Shown here: positions 45,701 to 54,271 of the stretch, in pieces
How positions within the stretch are numbered: position 1 is the first letter of the stretch
Layout of the letters: each line of letters starts with the position of its first letter
Origin: Undibacterium sp. YM2
GTDB taxonomy: Bacteria; Pseudomonadota; Gammaproteobacteria; Burkholderiales; Burkholderiaceae_D
Reading direction: 5' to 3'
DNA length: 64,000 bases
Assembly: GCF_009937975.1 (NCBI RefSeq)
Contig: NZ_AP018441.1
Span: 1,736,001 to 1,800,000, forward strand
Program-made: the position numbers and the translations under genes
The notes under the pieces: model-generated
Databases searched by the model: none
The model's input: the letters and a program-made list of their open reading frames with translations, nothing else
What the model was told of the DNA's origin: nothing

Positions 45701-47357
45701 TCCTGCCGGTGTCCCATTGAATAATGTAGCGCCTGGCAGCACGCAACCAAAAACTATTCCAAGTTTGCCGAGCTTGCCACCAGCTCCCAAAGCTCAGCCT
45801 GCTCCGGCCAGTGTACCTGCGGGGGCGGCACCGCCACCAGTCAATACCTTGCAGCCCAAGATGCCAACGGCAGTCGGTGCCCCACCAGAGCCCAATCGTG
45901 GCAGGGCAGATACCTATAGCAATGGCGCGACCATGCAAAGCCCTTATCCTGAAGGGAAAACCATGCTGGCGCAGTACACGCCAGCTACCCCGTATGTGCC
46001 GCCCAAAGCCAGCTACACGGCAACAGTGCCGGTGCCGCAGCAATATGCTGTTAGTAATAGCAACAGTAGCAAAGCGCGGCCAGCGAAGGCCGCCAATGTG
46101 AGTGCCGAAGAAGCGGCGTTGCTGAAAGAGATAGATTCGATCAACGAACTCAAACGCACAGAAGTATCGGTCGAAGTCGCGGCCAGAGCGCGCAGTGGAG
46201 AAAAAGGCCTGTCAGCGTTGACCGATATAGAAATCCCGATCGAAGCCCGCATCAACACCCTCGGCCTCGGCCAGTTCGGTCTCAAGATTATTCCTGTGGT
46301 GGCCGACGCCGGTACCCTGTATCTGAACGACCCTGCTGTTTCAGGCCAGTTTGGCCGCAATGCCATCGTGGTAGAACGTGCCAGATACGCCAAAGTCCCG
46401 TTCACCACCATCGCCCGCCAGCAAGGCCTGTCCAACGTCGCCACACTCGATGAAGAAGCCAAAGGCGTCGCCCTCAACCTCAGCTACGAAATAGCCGGTG
46501 TCAGAGCAGACATAGGCTCCAGCCCCATAGGCTTCCCCGTACAAAATGTAGTCGGTGGCCTGCGCTGGAGTGGCAGTGATGATGGCGCCAGCCTAGGCAT
46601 AGAAATCGCCAGACGCTCCGTGACAGACAGCTACCTCTCCTATGCAGGCGCAAAAGACAGCCTCTACGGACTTACCTGGGGTGGCATTACCCGCACCGGC
46701 GTCAAGATCGACACCTCCTATGACGGTGAAGATGGCGGCGTCTATGCCAGCCTCGGCTACTACGGCCTCACAGGTAAAAACGTCGCCAAGAACACCGAAG
46801 CAGAAGTTGGTGTCGGCGCCTACTGGCGCGCCTACAAAACCAATGACTTCAGCTTCACCACTGGTTTAGGGCTCACCTCCTTCTTCTACCAGAAAAACCT
46901 GCGCTACTTCACCTACGGACATGGCGGCTACTTCAGCCCCAAATCCTATGTCGCGCTCGGTATTCCGCTAGAGATAGCAGGACGCAAAGGCAAGTTCTCC
47001 TACCAGCTCGCCACCTCACTCGGTGTCCAGCACTTCCGCGAGCTGTCGGCCTTGTATTACCCAAACTCAGCAGCAGATCAGGCAGAGCTGGAACAATTTG
47101 CCGCAGCCAACCCCACCATCAACATCCAGACCATCTACCCTGGTCAGACCAGGACAGCGTTCGCGTTCAAAGTGGGTGGAGCAGCAGAATACCAGCTGAC
47201 GCCGCATTTATTCCTTGGTGGCAAGATCAGTGCAGATAACTCGGGAGATTTCAACGACACCTCGGCAGCCCTGTACCTGCGCTACAGCTTTGAGCCGCGC
47301 AAGGCCCCGGTGACGTTCCCGCCTGTCGCTCCCAAGGCGTATTACCAGGGTAACTGA
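42789..47357 (+). CDS. bcsC: Cellulose synthase outer-membrane export protein BcsC (copy 1)
   Basis: A 1522-residue exporter. Signal peptide 1-25 (ending AFAQ); TPR array about 27-880 broken by a Lys/Asp/Glu repeat linker near 290-335 (VKTEKVDKSEKIDK pattern); a Pro/Ala-rich linker about 890-1094; then the conserved C-terminal part from residue 1095, including the BcsC barrel with YFTYGHGGYFSPKSY. The TPR half should span the periplasm and dock on the synthase, the barrel lets cellulose out. The last 428 residues match copy 2 with three differences, whereas the TPR halves are clearly diverged. The start has aggggaag upstream. A terminator follows. Confidence 0.92.
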   Translation: MVFKKKAIVFALLTVFFESETAFAQSALTQQLKEQAQFWQQRGRDDNAADIWRKLLKVDANNIDALMALSVFEAKAGNPEQAKTYFSRLRGTQASSAQIRNVEQALRQGSNGGVGQLENARMLAKQGDTEAAVDAYKQIGDPSKLKGDAAFEYFQVLAGTKNGHAEARKGLEKLSKENPGNSKYALAYAQVLTYREPSRVEGMALLEGLSSRPDVGKQATESWRQSLSWMGMKPENAKYFNHFLEKHPDDQLIRDRMAGLTRPAAVTPPAVQTAQAVQTVKPAEIKAADKSVKTEKVDKSEKIDKTEKVDKHEKTDKADKVDKAAPKPKPVAENPIEKSRIAGFKALEDNVIEAAEAEFQGLIKNYPKNPIGYGGMGLVKMRQEEFIEARTFLHKAVDYSPAQSKDQWKQASDDASYWATVAEARNAFEDGDSTKGIDFLRKAIALNGKEPAGILQLADALQAENDLKGAEENYRRVLDADKTNIRALDGVIGVLVLQKRIADLEALSSIMLPRHLAIIANLKSEDLWNKAKAAEAAGDINTAQKMLEDAIMIKPDNAWLRMALARIYLKRDMPGQARALIEAMTNVEAPDPEALYVSALLSEMQQLWWEALNTLERVPAASRKKEMVDLQKRLWIRVQIDRITLLARRGNTSQASEILTQVEQVAGNDMEFTGTMANLYIQLGNKERGYAMLREAVQNTPKPAAGLLLQYAGTLMQANQEGELEAVMRRVAAMPNLQEAEITAFTQLQRVLAMRYAERAREAGDYATAYAYIQPMLIATPDDEMLLLTLARIYTASGDSASARELYVKVLQSDPENPEVLQGLVYAAMEARDLDNAEKYLSVLLRQEPDNPRYLALAGNVARAQGNNSRALSYFKKALALEQAQKTVVGSGPNGLRLVDTAPASTVNDFKVNPFADRKSGAPANAQQPQLKTVAPTSAPAPGPLLKEAPASNFTGGIFAPVGKPLTTPPAPAGVPLNNVAPGSTQPKTIPSLPSLPPAPKAQPAPASVPAGAAPPPVNTLQPKMPTAVGAPPEPNRGRADTYSNGATMQSPYPEGKTMLAQYTPATPYVPPKASYTATVPVPQQYAVSNSNSSKARPAKAANVSAEEAALLKEIDSINELKRTEVSVEVAARARSGEKGLSALTDIEIPIEARINTLGLGQFGLKIIPVVADAGTLYLNDPAVSGQFGRNAIVVERARYAKVPFTTIARQQGLSNVATLDEEAKGVALNLSYEIAGVRADIGSSPIGFPVQNVVGGLRWSGSDDGASLGIEIARRSVTDSYLSYAGAKDSLYGLTWGGITRTGVKIDTSYDGEDGGVYASLGYYGLTGKNVAKNTEAEVGVGAYWRAYKTNDFSFTTGLGLTSFFYQKNLRYFTYGHGGYFSPKSYVALGIPLEIAGRKGKFSYQLATSLGVQHFRELSALYYPNSAADQAELEQFAAANPTINIQTIYPGQTRTAFAFKVGGAAEYQLTPHLFLGGKISADNSGDFNDTSAALYLRYSFEPRKAPVTFPPVAPKAYYQGN
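46071..47357 (+). repeat. bcsC1 3' segment nearly identical to bcsC2
   Basis: This 1287-base segment aligns without gaps to 51037-52323 (constant offset 4966). The proteins differ at three positions (S/A, V/I, I/S) in 428, with a scatter of synonymous changes. Upstream of the boundary the copies differ in length and sequence (different Pro-rich linkers). The sharp boundary suggests gene conversion. Confidence 0.9.
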
Positions 47358-47393
47358 GTCAGGCTAATCAGACTTAAATTGCGCAATGCGATG

Positions 47394-47430
47394 AAACCGT
47401 TCAAATCTTTCTGGTTTGAGCGGTTTTTTT
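47394..47430 (+). terminator. Rho-independent terminator between bcsC1 and bcsC2
   Basis: A 12-base stem (aaaccgttcaaa / tttgagcggttt, one mismatch) with a 9-base loop and T-run. bcsC2 may therefore be expressed less than, or separately from, the genes before it. Confidence 0.85.
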
Positions 47431-47586
47431 ATTGGATTTACAATAGATTTACAATTCCTGCCACACATGGACTTCCTATTTATGCTGGCTTACTTCAAAA
47501 TGCAGGTGAGGTGAGTGTTTGTAAAGTGTTTATATAAGCATTGGCAGACGATGCCCTCACTAGCGAAGAAGTTAAAGGGGACATGA

Positions 47587-50500
47587 ATGACATTTAAGAA
47601 GAAAGCGCTGGTACTGGCGCTTTTGACGGCATATCTGGAAAGCGGGACAGCTCTCGCGAATACCCCTTTGACGCAACAATTGAAAGAGCAGGCGCAATTC
47701 TGGGCACAGCGTGGCAAGGATGAAAATGCTGCCGATGCCTGGCGCAAGGTCTTGAAACTGGAACCATCCAATGTCGATGCCTTGCTGGCCCTGGTCTTAT
47801 TTGAAGCCAAGGCGGGCAATACTGCACAGGCAAAATCCTATTATTCCAAACTGCGGGGTTCGCAAGCCACGATAGCGCAATTACGTACGGCTGAAAATGC
47901 CGTCTTGCAGGGCGGTGGTGGCAGCGGTGGCCAACTCGAGGAAGCACGCAAGCTCGCCAAGCAGGGCGATGCCGACAGTGCGGTCGAAGCTTACAAGCAA
48001 ATGGGCGACCCTTCCAAGCTCAAGGGCGATGCTGCTTTCGAATATTTCCAGGTATTGGCTGGTACCAAGGCAGGCTATCCAGATGCCAAGCGTGGCCTGG
48101 AAAAACTGCAGAAAGAAAATCCGGGCAATACCCGCTATGCACTGGCCTATGCCCAGGTGCTGACTTATCGCGAACCCACGCGTGTGGAAGGTATGGCAGC
48201 GCTGGAGCAATTGACCGTCAAGGCTGATGTTGGCAAGCAGGCCGGGGATTCCTGGCGTCAGGCCTTGAGCTGGATGGGTGTCAAGAATGAAAATGCGAAA
48301 CATTTCCGCCGCTATCTCGATAAGTTTCCGAATGACCAGGTCATCAGCGAGCGACTTGCCAGTCTGAGTCATCCGCCAGCGCCAGCAGTGCCAGAAGAAA
48401 AATCCAACCCTGCCAAGGTCATGGCGGCTGCCAAGCAAAGTACGGCGGTGCAGGCCGCAGCTGAAAGCAAGCAAAAAATAGAAGCAGCGGCAAAACCTGA
48501 AGTGGTCGCCAGGGCTGAGCCAAAAAACAGCAATAAGCCAGAAGCCCAGTCAAAATCAAACGGTGACGCGCCAGAAAAAGCACGCACTGCGGCTTTCAAG
48601 GCGCTGGATGACAATGACCTCAAAACAGCGGAGGCAGCTTTCCAGGCGCTGATCAAATCACATCCCAAAGATTCCGCCGGGTATGGTGGCATGGGCCTGG
48701 TAAAAATGCGCCAGGATGAGTTTGTTGAGTCACGTACACTCCTGCAAAAAGCGGTGGAATTGTCACCTTCCAATCGCAAGGATCAATGGAAGCCTGCTTT
48801 TGACCGTGCCAATTACTGGGGCATGATCGCAGACGCGCGTACAGCATTTGAAGACAGCAATAGCAGCAAGGGTATCGCCTTATTGCGCAAGGCCGTGGAA
48901 ATGGACCCCAAGGAAGCAGTTGGCATATTGCAGCTCGGTGATGCCTTGTTGGCAGAAAATGATGTAGTTGGTGCCGAGGCAAATTTCCGTCTGGTTTTGC
49001 GTGATGATAAAAAGAACCTGGGCGCGCTTGATAGCCTAATAGGTTTGCTGGCACTGCAAAAGCGCATCAAGGATCTGGAAGAGCTTAGCGCCTATATGTC
49101 GCCGCGCCAGATGACGGTGCTGTCTGAATTGAAGGCAACACAGCTATGGGACAAAGCCAAGGCGGCTGAAGCAGCGGGTAATATCGCCGTCGCGCAAGCC
49201 AACCTCGAAGATGCCGTGCTGATCACGCCTGACAATCCCTGGTTGCGCATGGCCCTGGCAAAAATCTACCTGGACCAGAATGCGCCGGGCGCAGCACGCG
49301 CCCTGATGGATGCGATAGCCAATGTAGAAAATCCCCAGGCCGAAGCCCTGTACGCCAGCGCCTTGCTGAGCGCCATGCAGCAATTATGGTGGGAAGGTTT
49401 GATGACGCTGGAGCGCCTGCCTGCCGCCGCCAGAAAACCTGAAATGTTCGAGCTGCAAAAGCGTCTCTGGACCAGGGTACAGGTTGATCGCCTGAATGTC
49501 TTTGTCAATCGCGGTGATATCGCAAGAGCACGCGAACTGCTGGGCGTCATAGAAAATACTGCCGGCAATGATGCAGAATTTGTTGGCATCATCGCCGCCT
49601 TCCACATGAAGGTGGGTGACCCTGCGCATGGCCTGGCACTCGTCAAGCGCGCGGTAGAAGGCACACCTAATCCCCAGGCAGGTTTGTTGCTGCAATATGG
49701 CATGGCCTTGTTGCGCGCAAATCAGGAAGCAGAAGTACTGGCCGTCATGCGCCGTGTCGCTGACATGCCCAAGCTGACTACAGAGGAAGTCACTGATTAC
49801 AAAGACTTGCAGCGTATAGTTTCGATGCGCTATTCCGAGCGTGCGCGTGAAGCCGGTGACTATGCCAGCGCTTTCAATTTTATCCAGCCCATGCTGATCG
49901 CTGACCCTGAAGACAATTTGCTGTTGCTGGCTTTGGCACGCATCTATTCTTCTGCGGGTGATACTGATTCTGCCAAGGATTTATATCAACGCGTTTTGCA
50001 GTCAGAACCCGATAATCCTGAAGTCTTGCAAGGATTGGTCTATGCCGCGATACAGGTCAAGGACTTTGACACTGCAGAGCAACACCTGGCAACGCTGATG
50101 CAGCAGCAGCCATCCAATCCGCGCTTTATTTCCCTGGCCGGTAACCTCGCACGTGCACGCGGTAATACCGGTAAAGCCCTGGAGTATTTCAGGCAGGCCC
50201 TGGCATTGGAACAGTCACAAAGACCAGGCATCGATATGGGGGCAAATGGCATACGCCTGGTCGCACAGGCGCAGTCAGCGAATGTCAGCGAATTCAGTGT
50301 CAATCCTTTTGCTGACCGCAGCGGCAGAACCCAGCTTGCAGCCGCATCCTATGCAGCACCTGCACCTGCCCATGCACCACAGCAGCTAGTTGCACCTAAT
50401 CCCAGGAGCGCGATTTTTGCCCCGGTAGGTGTGCCTTTGCAGGCTGCGCAGCCTCAATATGCACAGGCACCTCAGCCTGTGCAAGCAGCGCCGCAATATG

Positions 50501-52323
50501 TGATCCCACAATTGCCAGCCTCTACCATGGCCGCTGCACAAAGCCGTGCCGCCTATCCGGTAATGGCCGCTACTGCTCCGGCACCCATGCCCAGTATCCC
50601 GCAGTTGCCCGCTACTGCCTTGAATAACAGGGCGCCAGCACCAGTATCGGTACCTGCGCCTCAACAGGCTTATGCTGGCAATGTTATTCCAGCGACAGTG
50701 CAGGGTGGCTCCAGCGGTAATGTCAGCACGACGACAGGTGCAGCAACGGTATATCAGATTCCACCAGCTAATCTGACACGCAGCCCATTATCACAAGCGC
50801 CACAATCAACACAGGCCTCACAAGCTGCATCGGTGCAAACGAATCCACTGCAAAACCAGGCCGCGCCAAAAAACAGTGATGCAAGCGGCAGTGCTGCTAA
50901 TGTACCGGCACTGGTGACACCTTATGTGCCACCCAAAGCCAGTTATTCTGCCGCGCCCGTGCCTGTGCCGCAACAATACGCAGCGGCTGGCAACAATGCT
51001 TATGCTGCTGTTCCAGCTAACCTGGCCCAGACAGGCAAAGCGCGGCCAGCAAAGGCCGCGAACGTAAGCGCAGAAGAAGCGGCGTTGCTGAAAGAAATAG
51101 ACGCCATCAACGAACTCAAACGCACAGAAGTCTCGGTCGAAGTCGCGGCCAGAGCGCGCAGTGGAGAAAAAGGCCTGTCAGCGTTGACCGATATAGAAAT
51201 CCCGATCGAAGCCCGCATCAATACCCTCGGCCTCGGCCAGTTTGGTCTCAAGATTATTCCTGTGGTGGCCGACGCCGGTACCCTGTATCTGAACGACCCT
51301 GCTGTTTCAGGCCAGTTTGGCCGCAATGCCATCGTGGTAGAACGTGCCAGATACGCCAAAATCCCGTTCACCACCATCGCCCGCCAGCAAGGCCTGTCCA
51401 ACGTCGCCACACTCGATGAAGAAGCCAAAGGCGTCGCCCTCAACCTCAGCTACGAAATAGCCGGTGTCAGAGCCGACATAGGCTCCAGCCCCATAGGCTT
51501 CCCCGTACAAAATGTAGTCGGTGGCCTGCGCTGGAGTGGCAGTGATGATGGTGCCAGCTTAGGCATAGAAATCGCCAGACGCTCCGTGACAGACAGCTAC
51601 CTCTCCTATGCCGGAGCCAAAGACAGCCTCTACGGACTCACCTGGGGTGGCATTACCCGCACCGGCGTCAAGATCGACACCTCCTATGACGGTGAAGATG
51701 GCGGCGTCTATGCCAGCCTCGGCTACTACGGCCTCACAGGTAAAAACGTCGCCAAGAACACCGAAGCAGAAGTTGGTGTCGGCGCCTACTGGCGCGCCTA
51801 CAAAACCAATGACTTCAGCTTCACCACTGGTTTAGGGCTCACCTCCTTCTTCTACCAGAAAAACCTGCGCTACTTCACCTACGGACATGGCGGCTACTTC
51901 AGCCCCAAATCCTATGTCGCGCTCGGTATTCCGCTAGAGATAGCAGGCCGCAAAGGCAAGTTCTCCTACCAGCTCGCCACCTCACTCGGTGTCCAGCACT
52001 TCCGTGAACTGTCAGCCTTGTATTACCCGAACTCAGCAGCAGACCAGGCAGAGCTGGAACAATTTGCAGCAGCCAACCCCACCATCAACATCCAGACCAG
52101 CTACCCTGGCCAGACCAGGACAGCGTTTGCGTTTAAAGTGGGTGGAGCAGCAGAATACCAGCTGACCCCACATTTATTCCTTGGTGGCAAGATCAGTGCA
52201 GACAACTCGGGAGATTTCAACGACACCTCGGCAGCCCTGTACCTGCGCTACAGCTTTGAGCCGCGCAAGGCCCCGGTGACGTTCCCGCCTGTCGCTCCCA
52301 AGGCGTATTACCAAGGCAATTAA
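47587..52323 (+). CDS. bcsC: Cellulose synthase outer-membrane export protein BcsC (copy 2)
   Basis: A 1578-residue paralogue of the previous gene in the same order: signal peptide 1-24 (ending ALAN), TPR array to about 880, a longer Pro/Ala/Gln-rich linker (about 890-1150), then the conserved C-terminal part from residue 1151 with the same barrel. The TPR half resembles copy 1 (LTQQLKEQAQFW, KGDAAFEYFQVLAGTK, YALAYAQVLTYREP) but differs at many positions, and the charged linker of copy 1 is absent. ATG 47587 is used; ATG 47583 is out of frame. It follows its own 230-base gap with a terminator. The two exporters may serve different conditions or form mixed complexes (inference). Confidence 0.92.
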   Translation: MTFKKKALVLALLTAYLESGTALANTPLTQQLKEQAQFWAQRGKDENAADAWRKVLKLEPSNVDALLALVLFEAKAGNTAQAKSYYSKLRGSQATIAQLRTAENAVLQGGGGSGGQLEEARKLAKQGDADSAVEAYKQMGDPSKLKGDAAFEYFQVLAGTKAGYPDAKRGLEKLQKENPGNTRYALAYAQVLTYREPTRVEGMAALEQLTVKADVGKQAGDSWRQALSWMGVKNENAKHFRRYLDKFPNDQVISERLASLSHPPAPAVPEEKSNPAKVMAAAKQSTAVQAAAESKQKIEAAAKPEVVARAEPKNSNKPEAQSKSNGDAPEKARTAAFKALDDNDLKTAEAAFQALIKSHPKDSAGYGGMGLVKMRQDEFVESRTLLQKAVELSPSNRKDQWKPAFDRANYWGMIADARTAFEDSNSSKGIALLRKAVEMDPKEAVGILQLGDALLAENDVVGAEANFRLVLRDDKKNLGALDSLIGLLALQKRIKDLEELSAYMSPRQMTVLSELKATQLWDKAKAAEAAGNIAVAQANLEDAVLITPDNPWLRMALAKIYLDQNAPGAARALMDAIANVENPQAEALYASALLSAMQQLWWEGLMTLERLPAAARKPEMFELQKRLWTRVQVDRLNVFVNRGDIARARELLGVIENTAGNDAEFVGIIAAFHMKVGDPAHGLALVKRAVEGTPNPQAGLLLQYGMALLRANQEAEVLAVMRRVADMPKLTTEEVTDYKDLQRIVSMRYSERAREAGDYASAFNFIQPMLIADPEDNLLLLALARIYSSAGDTDSAKDLYQRVLQSEPDNPEVLQGLVYAAIQVKDFDTAEQHLATLMQQQPSNPRFISLAGNLARARGNTGKALEYFRQALALEQSQRPGIDMGANGIRLVAQAQSANVSEFSVNPFADRSGRTQLAAASYAAPAPAHAPQQLVAPNPRSAIFAPVGVPLQAAQPQYAQAPQPVQAAPQYVIPQLPASTMAAAQSRAAYPVMAATAPAPMPSIPQLPATALNNRAPAPVSVPAPQQAYAGNVIPATVQGGSSGNVSTTTGAATVYQIPPANLTRSPLSQAPQSTQASQAASVQTNPLQNQAAPKNSDASGSAANVPALVTPYVPPKASYSAAPVPVPQQYAAAGNNAYAAVPANLAQTGKARPAKAANVSAEEAALLKEIDAINELKRTEVSVEVAARARSGEKGLSALTDIEIPIEARINTLGLGQFGLKIIPVVADAGTLYLNDPAVSGQFGRNAIVVERARYAKIPFTTIARQQGLSNVATLDEEAKGVALNLSYEIAGVRADIGSSPIGFPVQNVVGGLRWSGSDDGASLGIEIARRSVTDSYLSYAGAKDSLYGLTWGGITRTGVKIDTSYDGEDGGVYASLGYYGLTGKNVAKNTEAEVGVGAYWRAYKTNDFSFTTGLGLTSFFYQKNLRYFTYGHGGYFSPKSYVALGIPLEIAGRKGKFSYQLATSLGVQHFRELSALYYPNSAADQAELEQFAAANPTINIQTSYPGQTRTAFAFKVGGAAEYQLTPHLFLGGKISADNSGDFNDTSAALYLRYSFEPRKAPVTFPPVAPKAYYQGN
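51037..52323 (+). repeat. bcsC2 3' segment nearly identical to bcsC1
   Basis: Partner of the 46071-47357 segment; same length, no gaps. It covers the end of the linker, the conserved pre-barrel region and the whole barrel up to the stop codon. Confidence 0.9.
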
Positions 52324-52346
52324 GTATTTTTTGAAAGCAAGAGATC

Positions 52347-52778
52347 ATGAAAGTCGTGGCACATCATATTCAATCGCTCCTTGCAGGCTTGTTGGCATTG
52401 GGCCTTGTTGCGAGCGTATATGCGCAAGACCCAAATGCAGAAGGCCGCAATTTCCTTGCTGAAGGAAATAATAGCGCTGCCAGTAAAAAATTTGCAGAAG
52501 CCGCCAAGATCAACCCCTTTGATGCGTCGGCTCTCAATAACCAGGCCGTTGCTCTGGCTGCTCAAGGCGATAATGAAAAAGCGCTTAATCTGCTGGAAAG
52601 GGCAAACCGTCTTGCCCCCAACCGTGCTGATATCGCAGCCAACCTCAATGAATTACGGAACTGGATGAACCGCAATACGCCACAAGTGGCCGCCGTGCAG
52701 AGAAAGGCTCCGGTACCTGGTGCTTACCCAAATCAGGGTGATATTCCACCAGAGCCGCCACCCCTGTGGAAAAAATGA
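52347..52778 (+). CDS. Small periplasmic TPR protein at the end of the bcs cluster
   Basis: A 143-residue exported protein: signal peptide (1-26, ending VYAQ), then two TPR-like helix pairs (about 30-105; ALNNQAVALAAQGDNEKALNLLERANRLAP) and a Pro-rich tail (IPPEPPPLWKK). It starts 23 bases after bcsC2, so it is probably co-transcribed. I do not recognise a named family; location and TPRs suggest it works with BcsC or the synthase in the periplasm (inference). No bcsZ cellulase gene is present in the window. Confidence 0.7.
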   Translation: MKVVAHHIQSLLAGLLALGLVASVYAQDPNAEGRNFLAEGNNSAASKKFAEAAKINPFDASALNNQAVALAAQGDNEKALNLLERANRLAPNRADIAANLNELRNWMNRNTPQVAAVQRKAPVPGAYPNQGDIPPEPPPLWKK

Positions 52779-52834
52779 ATAAGCTTATTTCCGCAACATT
52801 CTTGCAAATTGCTGAATTCTGAGGCACTATAGTT

Positions 52835-52862
52835 TTGAAATATCCGCTTAGGCGGATAAAAT
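52835..52862 (+). promoter_or_regulatory. aroG leader promoter with a palindrome in its spacer
   Basis: TTGAAA (52835-52840), a 16-base spacer and TAAAAT (52857-52862), each five of six consensus bases. The spacer is almost wholly occupied by an 18-bp palindrome, TATCCGC-TTAG-GCGGATA (52841-52858), well placed for a repressor. The palindrome does not match the E. coli TyrR box. Expected transcription start is near 52869. Confidence 0.6.
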
Positions 52863-52907
52863 CATGTAAAAACAATAATTAAGTTGAATACATACGCAAA
52901 TATTGAT

Positions 52908-52979
52908 ATGAAACACATTGCTTTCTTTTTCTTCTTTTATTTTAGCTATTCCAAGCCAAGGGCGGTGGAAAGACGGTAA
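52908..52979 (+). CDS. Phe/Tyr-rich leader peptide of the aroG attenuator
   Basis: A 23-codon ORF beginning MKHIAFFFFFYFSYS: six Phe and two Tyr codons within nine residues. It resembles the E. coli pheA leader peptide, which also begins MKHI and is Phe-rich. Its later codons contain gggcggt (52960-52966), the exact complement of accgccc (53018-53024) in the terminator stem. A ribosome stalled at Phe/Tyr codons would leave this segment free to block the terminator; one reaching the stop codon would cover it. There is no strong ribosome binding site. Identification rests on composition, position and the pairing seen. Confidence 0.82.
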   Translation: MKHIAFFFFFYFSYSKPRAVERR

Positions 52980-53012
52980 GCACTCGAAGAAAAAGAGCCA
53001 AACCAAAATTCT

Positions 53013-53043
53013 AAAAAACCGCCCGATCAGGCGGTTTTTTTTT
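53013..53043 (+). terminator. Attenuator (intrinsic terminator) of aroG
   Basis: An 11-bp stem (aaaaaaccgcc / ggcggtttttt) with a 6-base loop and nine Ts in total, 33 bases after the leader peptide stop and 109 bases before the aroG ATG. Its left arm can instead pair with 52960-52966 in the leader ORF. It may also end transcripts running on from the bcs cluster. Confidence 0.88.
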
Positions 53044-53152
53044 GCCCTTGCATTTATTACCCATAATTTGCATTCAGGCCAGGAAAAAGATTGAACCGTA
53101 TTTTTTGACTACATTGACACATATTATTTTTTAAGAATTTTTAGGAGAAAAC

Positions 53153-54214
53153 ATGCAACGCACCGATGATTTACGCATACGCGAAATGAAGGAACTGGTT
53201 CCACCCTCACATTTGATACGTGAGTTTGCCTGTTCCGAAAAAGCGTCGGAAACCGCAGCCAATGCCCGTACCGCCCTGCATCGCATTCTGCACGGTCAGG
53301 ATGACAGATTGATGGTCGTGATCGGCCCATGCTCCATACACGACACCAAAGCCGCAATGGAATATGCACAGCGCCTGGCAGAAGAACGCCCACGCTTTGC
53401 CGGCGAGCTGGAAATCATCATGCGCGTCTATTTTGAAAAACCACGCACTACCGTAGGCTGGAAAGGACTTATCAATGACCCTTACCTCGATAACAGCTTC
53501 CGCATCAATGATGGTTTGCGCATAGCCCGTGAACTGCTACTGAACATCAACGAACTCGGCCTGCCTGCAGGTACTGAATACCTCGACGTCATCAGCCCGC
53601 AATACATTGCAGACCTGATCAGCTGGGGTGCGATCGGTGCCCGCACGACTGAATCACAAGTTCACAGGGAACTGGCATCCGGCTTGTCCTGTCCGGTAGG
53701 TTTCAAGAATGGTACAGACGGTAATGTCAAAATCGCGGTCGATGCGATCAAAGCTTCTTCCCAGCCTCATCATTTTTTATCGGTGACCAAGGGCGGCCAT
53801 TCGGCCATCGTATCGACCAATGGCAATGAAGATTGCCACATCATCCTGCGCGGTGGCAAAGCACCTAACTACGATGCTGCCAGTGTCGATGCTGCCTGCA
53901 AGGACATCGCCAATGCGGGCCTGGCATCCCGTTTGATGATAGATGCATCGCATGCCAACAGCTCAAAGAATCCTGCTAACCAGATACCAGTCTGTGCAGA
54001 TATCGGCAAACAAATTGCAGATGGCGACACCCGCATTGTCGGTGTCATGATCGAATCCCATCTGGTTGCTGGTCGCCAGGATCTGGTGCCCGGTAAGGAA
54101 CTTGTCTATGGTCAGTCAGTGACGGATGGCTGCATAGATTGGGAATCCAGCATCAAGGTGCTGGAAGGTTTGGCAGAATCTGTCAAGCAAAGGCGGTTGA
54201 AGCAGGCTTATTGA
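53153..54214 (+). CDS. aroG: 3-deoxy-7-phosphoheptulonate (DAHP) synthase, class I
   Basis: A 353-residue cytosolic enzyme of the first shikimate pathway step, joining phosphoenolpyruvate and erythrose 4-phosphate. VIGPCSIHD, MRVYFEKPRTTVGWKGLINDP, GARTTESQVHRELASGLSCPVGFKNGTDG and the metal-binding DASHANSSKNP segment are all class I (AroF/G/H) motifs. The N-terminal MQRTDDLRIREMKELVPP matches the feedback-regulated type. AGGAG precedes the ATG. It has its own promoter, palindrome, leader peptide and attenuator, all pointing to control by Phe and Tyr. Which amino acid inhibits the enzyme cannot be read reliably. Confidence 0.95.
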   Translation: MQRTDDLRIREMKELVPPSHLIREFACSEKASETAANARTALHRILHGQDDRLMVVIGPCSIHDTKAAMEYAQRLAEERPRFAGELEIIMRVYFEKPRTTVGWKGLINDPYLDNSFRINDGLRIARELLLNINELGLPAGTEYLDVISPQYIADLISWGAIGARTTESQVHRELASGLSCPVGFKNGTDGNVKIAVDAIKASSQPHHFLSVTKGGHSAIVSTNGNEDCHIILRGGKAPNYDAASVDAACKDIANAGLASRLMIDASHANSSKNPANQIPVCADIGKQIADGDTRIVGVMIESHLVAGRQDLVPGKELVYGQSVTDGCIDWESSIKVLEGLAESVKQRRLKQAY

Positions 54215-54271
54215 AGTAGTTAGTTTTCCCTGAGCATAACCAGAAACTCATGGCGGCATCAGTAAGCTGTC

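Noticed and set aside
42789..52323. bcsC1/bcsC2 as an assembly duplication
   Set aside because: The TPR halves and linkers differ at many positions and in length, so the two genes are real paralogues.
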